From Bacteroides sp. UBA7333 (GTDB lineage: Bacteria; Bacteroidota; Bacteroidia; Bacteroidales; Bacteroidaceae): DNA of 6,487 nucleotides. Shown piece by piece: positions 1-4,772 of the stretch; within the stretch, counting starts at the first letter, position 1, and every line of letters starts with the position of its first letter. The stretch spans positions 1,607 to 8,093 of the forward strand of contig DKPN01000034.1 in the NCBI GenBank assembly GCA_002471195.1, read 5' to 3'. The notes beneath the pieces are model-generated. The model ran no database searches. It was not told the DNA's origin and saw nothing but the letters and a program-made list of their open reading frames with translations. The translations under genes and the position numbers were made by a program.

Positions 1-37
1 CGAGCCCCAGGCGGATCACAAAAGCAAAGTAAATGAG

Positions 38-75
38 TCTCTGATAGTCGAAAGATTGTCAGAGATTTTTTTTTT
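38..75 (+). terminator. Intrinsic terminator of an upstream gene
   Basis: The left arm TCTCTGA (38-44) pairs with TCAGAGA (59-65), and the pairing can extend inward through a T-G wobble. A run of ten T follows directly (66-75). This is a textbook rho-independent terminator reading rightward. It probably ends a plus-strand gene that lies mostly outside the window; two of the three plus frames reach a stop at 30-36, just before the hairpin, so the last codons of that gene may be in bases 1-36. Confidence 0.8.
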
Positions 76-91
76 ATCATAGCCTAATAAC

Positions 92-99
92 TATCTTTA
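92..99 (+). promoter_or_regulatory. Possible -7 element for the Crp/Fnr gene
   Basis: TATCTTTA differs from the Bacteroidetes -7 consensus TAnnTTTG only in the last base. It sits between the upstream terminator and the ATG at 106, the only place a dedicated promoter could lie. No TTTG is visible 19-21 bp upstream, where the T-run of the terminator sits, so support is weak. If it is used, the transcript would begin almost at the start codon. Confidence 0.3.
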
Positions 100-105
100 C
101 TTCTT

Positions 106-669
106 ATGAAACGGATTATTCAATCAATAAATCGTATAGCAAAGATTTCGGATGAAGCGATGAATGCTTTTATCGCTTGTTTACAACCTCTTGAAGTATC
201 GAAGAGGAGTATCCTTATTGAGCCAGGTAAAAAAAATCCCAATATTTATTTTATCGAGGAGGGGATTACACGTTCTTTTACGATTGTAGATGGTAAAGAA
301 GTGACCTCTTGGTTTAGTAAAGAAGGAGATATCACATTTTCTACAAATAGTTTTTATGGTGCAACAGAGGGGTATGAGACCGAGACGGTGCAAGCTTTAG
401 AAAATACCTTGGTTTATTATATGTCTATAGTAGAATTAGACGCATTATGCTATAAATACATAGACTTAGCAAACTGGTTACGTTTATTGCATCAGCATGC
501 TTTTCTTTCTGTTGAGAAAAGATTACTATCTCGTTTGTACTTCTCTGCGGAAGAGCGATATAATAAGCTACTTGTAACGGATGCTGATTTATTTCAACGG
601 GTAAATCTTGGTTATATAGCATCTTATCTTGGAATTTCTCATGTAACTTTATGCGCTTTACGCAAGTAG
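106..669 (+). CDS. Crp/Fnr-family transcriptional regulator
   Basis: A 187-residue cytoplasmic regulator of the short Crp/Fnr type common in Bacteroidetes. Residues about 25-115 form the cyclic-nucleotide-binding-like beta-barrel (ILIEPGKKNPNIYFIEEG, then GKEVTSWFSKEGD). A dimerisation helix follows, then the family signature SAEERYNKLL (147-156). The C-terminal helix-turn-helix is at about 162-187 (LFQRVNLGYIASYLGISHVT). No cysteine cluster for an Fnr iron-sulfur centre is visible, and the ligand cannot be inferred. The recognition helix ends TLCALRK, where relatives usually read TLSRIR or TLSRLR, and the protein stops right there, so DNA specificity may be altered. The start is supported by the typical N-terminus (MKRIIQSINRIAKISDEAMNAF). 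The acyltransferase gene lies 79 bp downstream on the same strand and is a candidate target; that link is inference. The family assignment is secure. Confidence 0.9.
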   Translation: MKRIIQSINRIAKISDEAMNAFIACLQPLEVSKRSILIEPGKKNPNIYFIEEGITRSFTIVDGKEVTSWFSKEGDITFSTNSFYGATEGYETETVQALENTLVYYMSIVELDALCYKYIDLANWLRLLHQHAFLSVEKRLLSRLYFSAEERYNKLLVTDADLFQRVNLGYIASYLGISHVTLCALRK

Positions 670-709
670 TTTATTATTTCTTTAACTACTTAAAGAATTA
701 AACTGCGCG

Positions 710-742
710 TGTTTTATATTTTTATGCACAAAATATAAAACA
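710..742. repeat. 13-bp perfect inverted repeat before the acyltransferase gene
   Basis: TGTTTTATATTTT (710-722) and AAAATATAAAACA (730-742) are exact reverse complements separated by 7 bases. The right arm ends 6 bases before the ATG at 749. No T-run follows, so it is not a convincing terminator. The left arm contains TATATTTT (715-722), one base from the -7 consensus. It could be an operator for a dimeric regulator, with the adjacent Crp/Fnr protein the obvious candidate, or an RNA hairpin that limits ribosome access. The repeat itself is certain; its role is inferred. Confidence 0.75.
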
Positions 743-748
743 TTTAGT

Positions 749-1903
749 ATGCAGAGTAAAGCTTGTGTTCAAGAACCTACACGGATTGTGTGGGTTGACC
801 TTTTGAGATTGATCGCCATATTTATGGTAATTTGTATTCATTGTGCTGACCCTTTTAATGTTTCCCCCGAGGCACGTTCTAATCCTGATTATAATTTCTG
901 GGGGAGTTTGTATGGATCCTTTCTTCGTCCGTGTGTTCCTTTATTTGTGATGATAACGGGACTGTTATTATTGCCTGTGAAAATGTCGATTGGCGATTTC
1001 TATAAGAAAAGAATGCTCCGGGTAGCAGTTCCTTTCCTTGTTTGGTCTATTCTATATAATTTATTCCCTTGGTTTATCGGAGTACTGGGACTACCTGCGA
1101 CAACAGTCTCGAGTGTTTTTGCTTATGCAGGGTCTGATGTTTCCCTATCTTTTAGTGATGCATTTAAGAATATTCTACTTATACCTTTTCAGTTCAACGT
1201 TTATACGGTCCCTATGTGGTATATATATATGCTGATAGGTCTGTATTTATATATGCCTTTTTTCTCAGTATGGGTTGAGAAGTGTCCGCCGATTCAGAAA
1301 CGTATTTTTCTGTTTATTTGGGGCATAACCTTATTTATGCCTTATGTATACCAATTTTATTCGCATGATGTATTCGGTATGTGTGCATGGAATAGTTTTA
1401 GTACGTTTTACTATTTTGCCGGATTTAATGGGTATTTACTACTCGGGCATTATCTAGTAAAAGATGTAAAAGAATGGAGTTGGGCAAAAACTATTGCATC
1501 ATCGAGCATATTATTTGCAATAGGATACATTGCTACATATATGGGATTTAAGGCTATGACTGCTAATCCAAACTGTACAGAGCCAGAGATGGAACTATTC
1601 TTTTTGTACTGTACTCCTAATGTGGCATTAATGACTTTTGCTTTGTTTGTGTTGGTGAGAAAAGTGAAGATTGAAAGAGGCTGGGTTGTTAAGGCTTTAA
1701 CGAACTTAACAAAATGTGGTTTGGGTATCTATTTGATCCATTATTTTGTAGTTGGTTTAGGATATAACATTGCAGATGCATTAGCAATACCTATATCTAT
1801 ACGTATTCCGATTACAGCATTAATTGCATTGATTATTTCATGGACATTTGTTGCTTCAATCTTTGCCGTATTACCTAGAGTTGCAAAATGGATATTCGGA
1901 TAA
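749..1903 (+). CDS. Acyltransferase-3 family integral membrane protein
   Basis: A 384-residue polytopic membrane protein of the acyltransferase-3 family (OafA/OatA/WecH type), which moves acyl groups, usually acetyl, onto extracytoplasmic glycans or lipids. The first membrane helix carries VDLLRLIAIFMVICIHCAD. This includes the family's R-x10-H motif as R20 and H31, the histidine being essential in studied members. Next come SFLRPCVPLFVMITGLLLL (57-75) and FYKKRMLRVAVPFLVWS (84-100), both typical of the family. About ten hydrophobic helices run to the C-terminus, with LGIYLIHYF (325-333) the usual late histidine-bearing helix. There is no C-terminal SGNH domain. The start gives the usual short cytoplasmic lead before TRIVWVDLLR. 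No glycosyltransferases lie nearby, so the acceptor (capsule, O-antigen, peptidoglycan or other) is unknown. The gene may be co-transcribed with, or controlled by, the regulator upstream. Confidence 0.9.
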   Translation: MQSKACVQEPTRIVWVDLLRLIAIFMVICIHCADPFNVSPEARSNPDYNFWGSLYGSFLRPCVPLFVMITGLLLLPVKMSIGDFYKKRMLRVAVPFLVWSILYNLFPWFIGVLGLPATTVSSVFAYAGSDVSLSFSDAFKNILLIPFQFNVYTVPMWYIYMLIGLYLYMPFFSVWVEKCPPIQKRIFLFIWGITLFMPYVYQFYSHDVFGMCAWNSFSTFYYFAGFNGYLLLGHYLVKDVKEWSWAKTIASSSILFAIGYIATYMGFKAMTANPNCTEPEMELFFLYCTPNVALMTFALFVLVRKVKIERGWVVKALTNLTKCGLGIYLIHYFVVGLGYNIADALAIPISIRIPITALIALIISWTFVASIFAVLPRVAKWIFG

Positions 1904-1960
1904 GTTGAATTAAATTGATATGTGATTTGAAATAAATAAGAATTCATTTATTATATATAG

Positions 1961-2000
1961 AAGAGTCTCTCCTGTTTTAATGGAAGAGACTCTTTTTTTT
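1961..2000 (+). terminator. Intrinsic terminator after the acyltransferase gene
   Basis: AAGAGTCTCT (1961-1970) pairs over ten bases with AGAGACTCTT (1985-1994). CC/GG extends the stem past a one-base bulge. A run of eight T (1993-2000) follows on the plus strand. It ends transcription from the acyltransferase gene. Because the converging FemAB gene stops at 2017, the same hairpin may also serve that gene, although the leftward side (CTATATAT) is a poorer U-tract. Confidence 0.85.
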
Positions 2001-2016
2001 GAGTATATCATCTGAT

Positions 2017-3133
2017 TTATAGATAGTAGCCTTGAGCCTTCATCTCATGTGCTTGAAAAAGGGTATACTTTTGATTGTTGAGTGGATAGTCCCAACAACC
2101 GAGTTGATGATAAATGTCGCCACCGAATCCTTGCTTAAATTTGTAAAGACCATACATCGGATGTGTAGGATCTGCGTGTGGAGCTATTCCAAACATATCA
2201 TATTCAGTACAGTTGTGAGCTTTTGCTATTTGTATTGCTTTCCACTGTAGTGCATATGTAGGCATTAAGTGTCGCGAATGAGAGGCTGATGCTCCGTACA
2301 GATATGTAGCTCTATGGCTAGACAAAACTAAAAACATGGCAGCAAGAGGTTCGTTTTCTGCATATGCTACCAGTAGTTTTACATCTACGTTTGGATCTTG
2401 GTTCTCTAATTTAGGGATAAATACTGACTTAAAATAATTGAGATCGTTAGCATACAATTGATTTCTGTGAGCTGTTTCGCAGTACAACTTATACCATACA
2501 TCCAATCCGTCTATTCCTAACTGCCGCACTTCAATCCCTTTACGCAGAGAGATTAATATTGTAACGTGTTTTAGATTTCATCCGTGCAAGAATAGATGTT
2601 TCACTACCGGTCAAGTCAATAACAATGGTATTGGCAGGAAGAATATTATTGTTTGACTTTTTTAAATTCCAATTCTGAGTTCCATAGTTTAATTTAAACT
2701 CTTGATACTGTTTGTCGGGTAGTTCGTACCAATTGTTATTCATACTTGTTTGATCCTCGCTATTCCAATGTGACCTCCAATTGAGATCATATCGAAGTGC
2801 TATGCAGTTTGCCGATAAATGAGATCGTAATGTCTCTGATAGTTCTTCCAGAAAGACACCTTGCAGTTCTTCGCTTGGTTCCACCTCTGGCCCATAAGGG
2901 AAGTAAGCAATGTAATCCTCATTATTTACGTACTGTAGAAACATAATAAAATCTGCTTGTGTACAAGAATAGCCTCCAACGTTGAGGTATAATTCACTGT
3001 TGCGGATTTTAAAATCAAATGCATGGGAATTTATCCCTTGTTGTTCTTTTACTTTAGACCAGAACGTCGTTTGTTGAATGATTGGCGTTGTGTAGAGGTC
3101 GTTGGTTTCTTTGGGTTCAATAGTTAGTGTCAT
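2017..3133 (-). pseudogene. FemAB-family transferase, frameshifted
   Basis: Two adjacent minus-strand reading frames together make one FemA/FemB/FemX-type protein. The N-terminal piece (3133 to 2540, about 197 residues) has the first GNAT-like subdomain and ends KSKTRYNINLSA, then stop. The C-terminal piece (before 2529 down to 2017) continues RKGIEVRQLGIDGLDVWYKL and carries the family hallmarks YLYGASASHSRHLMPTYALQ, EYDMFGIAP, MYGLYKFKQGFGG and a closing CWDYPL. Adding one CT unit to the CTCTCT tract at 2546-2552 restores NINLSLRKGIEV and a continuous protein of about 372 residues. Relatives transfer amino acids from aminoacyl-tRNA to peptidoglycan precursors; members in Bacteroidetes are mostly uncharacterised, so the exact substrate is open. 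ATG at 3133 is preferred to the GTG one codon earlier; a stop lies immediately upstream. The break may be a true mutation, slippage at the tract, or a sequence error. Confidence 0.85.
2546..2552. repeat. AG/CT dinucleotide tract at the frameshift site
   Basis: AGAGAGA on the plus strand reads as CTCTCT on the coding strand of the FemAB gene. The reading frame changes exactly here: one more CT unit joins the two halves and supplies the spacing seen in the family motif (N-I-x-L-x-x-RKG). Short dinucleotide tracts are slippage-prone, which makes a two-base loss plausible. Confidence 0.6.
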
Positions 3134-3156
3134 CACTCATGATATTTAAAAAGTCG

Positions 3157-3188
3157 CAAAGGTACGTAATAAACAATCACGAGTCAAA
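3157..3188 (-). promoter_or_regulatory. Bacteroidetes-type promoter for the FemAB gene
   Basis: Read on the minus strand, TTTG (3185-3188) is followed after 20 bases by TACCTTTG (3157-3164), an exact match to TAnnTTTG. Transcription would start near 3150, leaving a leader of under 20 bases before the ATG at 3133. Both boxes match consensus with the usual spacing, which indicates that the gene has kept its promoter despite the frameshift. Confidence 0.65.
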
Positions 3189-3242
3189 TAAGATATTTCG
3201 ATTGAATCTTCGATTAGCTATAAATGAATATTTTATACAATC

Positions 3243-3271
3243 ATTGCAAATGGGAATAAATACTATATTTG
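3243..3271 (+). promoter_or_regulatory. Bacteroidetes-type promoter for the secreted protein gene
   Basis: TATATTTG (3264-3271) is an exact match to the -7 consensus TAnnTTTG. ATTG at 3243-3246, 17 bases upstream, resembles the -33 TTTG with slightly short spacing. Transcription would begin about 20 bases before the ATG at 3300. It faces away from the FemAB promoter in the same 166-bp intergenic region. Confidence 0.55.
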
Positions 3272-3299
3272 CGGCAAAGTTATCGTTAATAATAAACGT

Positions 3300-3950
3300 A
3301 TGAAATACCTGATAATTCCTGTTGTAGCACTATGCTTAAGTGGCAGTGTTAATTTCGAATCTTCTGCTCGAACTCCATTTGTTCAGCAAGAGATGCAGCA
3401 AGAAGATCAAAATGATGAGCATGCTCATATCGCTAAATATAAAGATCTCGTAAAAAGAGAGAATAAAAATCTGCTACTTAAAACAAATAGTGGAAAAGAC
3501 GTTGTTTTAAAGAATACAGATAATCCGGAAGATGCGGAAAACTATGCAACTTATTTCTTTGAAGATTACTTGAAAAGTATAGATGCATATTTGGTTATGA
3601 TCCAATATTATGAAGGTGAAGAGTATTGCCTAATTAACAAAAAGACAGGAGAACAAACCATAGTGCCCGGTCAAATTGTTTTGTCTCCAGATAAGAAACG
3701 ATTTATTTCGTATAACATGGATCTTGAAGCTGCGTATAGTCCGAATGGGTTTGCTATCTACTTGATCAAGGATAATACATTTGAAAATGAATTCGAACTA
3801 TATTCAGAAGAATGGGGACCTTCAAAAGTAAAATGGATTAATAACAATGAAATTGAAATAGAGCGTACTGTTTGGAGCGATAATGAATTAATCAAAGATG
3901 GAAGCGTTCGTTGTTTACTTGAAAACAGTGAATGGATTTGCGAAGAGTAA
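3300..3950 (+). CDS. Secreted or periplasmic protein of unknown function
   Basis: I do not recognise this 216-residue protein. The N-terminus MKYLIIPVVALCLSGSV has a basic start and a hydrophobic core typical of a signal peptide, with likely cleavage near SSA-RT (residues 22-24). No lipobox cysteine fits, so a periplasmic or secreted product is more likely than a lipoprotein. A Q/E/D/H-rich segment follows (about 28-43), then a domain rich in predicted strands with alternating polar and hydrophobic residues: LKTNSGKDVVLKNTD, YCLINKKTGEQTIV, VLSPDKKRFISYN, SKVKWINNNEIEIERTV. The spacing of the short strand-turn units, with G and N/D turns, loosely suggests one or two blades of a beta-propeller or a similar all-beta fold, which is inference only. 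The gene has its own promoter-like sequence and terminator, so it appears monocistronic. Confidence 0.75.
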   Translation: MKYLIIPVVALCLSGSVNFESSARTPFVQQEMQQEDQNDEHAHIAKYKDLVKRENKNLLLKTNSGKDVVLKNTDNPEDAENYATYFFEDYLKSIDAYLVMIQYYEGEEYCLINKKTGEQTIVPGQIVLSPDKKRFISYNMDLEAAYSPNGFAIYLIKDNTFENEFELYSEEWGPSKVKWINNNEIEIERTVWSDNELIKDGSVRCLLENSEWICEE

Positions 3951-4006
3951 ACGACGATCAAAGTCTATTCTTGGGTAAAGAATGATTGTTTTGCACTGAA
4001 ATAAGA

Positions 4007-4048
4007 ATCCTCAAGCCGATTAGTTTCGACTTGAGGATGTTCTTTTTG
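4007..4048 (+). terminator. Terminator between convergent genes
   Basis: ATCCTCAAG (4007-4015) pairs perfectly with CTTGAGGAT (4030-4038). Inside this, after a C-A mismatch, CGA pairs with TCG. A T-rich tract (TTCTTTTTGTTT, from 4040) follows on the plus strand. It ends the transcript of the secreted protein gene and may also stop the converging PepSY-like gene, although the leftward T-content is modest. Confidence 0.75.
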
Positions 4049-4057
4049 TTTAAACGG
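4040..4057. repeat. 18-bp direct repeat, copy 1
   Basis: TTCTTTTTGTTTAAACGG here is identical to 4491-4508 in the same orientation. After one mismatch the next two bases also agree. This copy overlaps the T-tract of the terminator and lies about 40 bp past the stop codon of the PepSY-like gene. The two copies bracket that gene exactly. Confidence 0.8.
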
Positions 4058-4097
4058 TAATATGTGTGTAATAGTCAATAACGATTTTACAATTCGT

Positions 4098-4463
4098 TTA
4101 TTCTGCCGGAGTTGCAGGTTCAGCAGGTGTTGTTGGTTCTGCCGGAGTTGTAGCTGCTGGCTCAATAACTTCTTCACCAGTTTCTTTGAATAGGCTTACA
4201 ACTTCTTTACCTTCAGTTGTTTCAGCTGTGATTTGATAGATCATTGTTTCTTTGTCAACTGCTGCTTTCTTGATTGTTGATCCTTCGTGTTTTTTAGCAA
4301 CAGCATCTGTTACAGCTTTAGGCACTTCTGTGATTTCGATTACTGTATATTCTTCTGTATCCATTACTGTTGATAAGATTACAGACTGAGCAGGAGTTAG
4401 TGCTGCGTTTGTTGTAAATCCGATACCTGATACAAGGGCGATTGCAAATAATAACTTTTTCAT
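4098..4463 (-). CDS. Small secreted PepSY-like protein
   Basis: A 121-residue exported protein. Residues 1-20 (MKKLLFAIALVSGIGFTTNA) form a clear signal peptide with cleavage after TNA. The mature domain resembles the PepSY-like / beta-lactamase-inhibitor-like small periplasmic proteins of Bacteroidetes: a helix with the VPKAVTDAVAKKHEG pattern, then strands STIKKAAVDKE, MIYQITAETTEGKEVVSLF and a KETGEEV turn. The assignment rests on this pattern and is moderately sure. The C-terminus is a low-complexity tail of the hexapeptide (P/A)(T/A)TPAE repeated three times, probably an unstructured spacer. An in-frame ATG 16 codons further upstream exists, but starting there would put a polar stretch ahead of the signal peptide, so 4463 is preferred. 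The family's role is unknown; envelope-stress or inhibitor functions have been suggested for PepSY domains generally. It appears monocistronic. Confidence 0.75.
   Translation of the reverse strand: MKKLLFAIALVSGIGFTTNAALTPAQSVILSTVMDTEEYTVIEITEVPKAVTDAVAKKHEGSTIKKAAVDKETMIYQITAETTEGKEVVSLFKETGEEVIEPAATTPAEPTTPAEPATPAE
4101..4154 (-). repeat. Three 18-bp tandem units encoding a hexapeptide tail
   Basis: Three consecutive 18-bp units (4101-4118, 4119-4136, 4137-4154) encode PATPAE, PTTPAE and ATTPAE at the C-terminus of the PepSY-like protein. Units 1 and 3 share 14 identical bases; unit 2 differs at several third positions. In-frame repeats of this kind can change copy number between strains without breaking the gene. 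Confidence 0.75.
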
Positions 4464-4490
4464 AACTGTTTGTTTTAATAGGTTCAAAAT

Positions 4491-4508
4491 TTCTTTTTGT
4501 TTAAACGG
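4491..4508. repeat. 18-bp direct repeat, copy 2
   Basis: Identical in sequence and orientation to 4040-4057. It lies in the probable leader of the PepSY-like gene, 27 bp before its ATG, and contains the palindrome GTTTAAAC. A transcript of the gene would carry one copy near each end if it reads through to the hairpin at 4007-4048. Confidence 0.8.
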
Positions 4509-4713
4509 CAACTTTGAAAGCGCCTTACACTTATATTAATGAGAAAATCATGCCGTCTTTTCTTAATGATGAGTTGTTTGTTGTGTAATGTGTTGTTATA
4601 TAGGGTTGTATATGGCTGATAGCGTCGCTTGCATTGTTTTGTAATGTGTAGAAAGAGGTGTGGTAACGTAGAATAGTTCTACACTATTTATTGTGGAATT
4701 GAGGTAATGCAAC

Positions 4714-4742
4714 AACGGCCCGAAGATTAACCTCGAGCCGTT
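4714..4742 (-). terminator. Probable terminator after the GH110 gene
   Basis: AACGGC (4714-4719) pairs with GCCGTT (4737-4742). After a C-A mismatch, CGA pairs with TCG inside. It lies about 30 bp beyond the stop of the galactosidase gene. The sequence after it on the minus strand (GTTGTTGCATTA) is only moderately T-rich, so termination may be weak. Confidence 0.5.
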
Positions 4743-4772
4743 TGTAATATATAAGTAGTCTAGAATCAGTCT

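Larger units (their letters stand above)
4464..4772. other. Intergenic region without a recognisable gene
   Basis: These 309 bp lie between two minus-strand genes. The right part holds a terminator-like hairpin (4714-4742). The left part holds the leader of the PepSY-like gene and the second 18-bp repeat. No exact TAnnTTTG/TTTG pair is visible for the PepSY-like gene on the minus strand. The middle is T/G-rich with two copies of TGTAATGTGT (4584-4593 and 4640-4649). It also has GTGTAGAA (4646-4653), complementary to TTCTACAC (4677-4684), with a competing inner hairpin GTAGAA-TAG-TTCTAC. No coding sequence or known RNA was recognised. Confidence 0.5.

Noticed and set aside
1..36. Possible last codons of an upstream plus-strand gene
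   Set aside because: Two frames reach stops at 30-36 just ahead of a terminator, but a dozen codons are too few to choose a frame or identify a product.
724..738. Tiny upstream ORF (ATG CAC AAA ATA TAA) starting in the loop of the palindrome
   Set aside because: Four codons, out of frame with the acyltransferase, and expected by chance in AT-rich sequence.
710..742. Invertible promoter or site-specific recombination site
   Set aside because: The arms are separated by only 7 bp, no recombinase gene is nearby, and there is no promoter segment between the arms to invert.
1931..1952. AATAAAT/ATTTATT inverted repeat after the acyltransferase stop
   Set aside because: A seven-base all-AT palindrome is common by chance, and the strong terminator just downstream explains the region.
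3965..4177. Minus-strand reading frame antisense to the terminator and overlapping the PepSY-like tail
   Set aside because: Its Q/L-rich product is the shifted reading of the tandem repeat and it crosses a terminator hairpin; it has no promoter or domain of its own.
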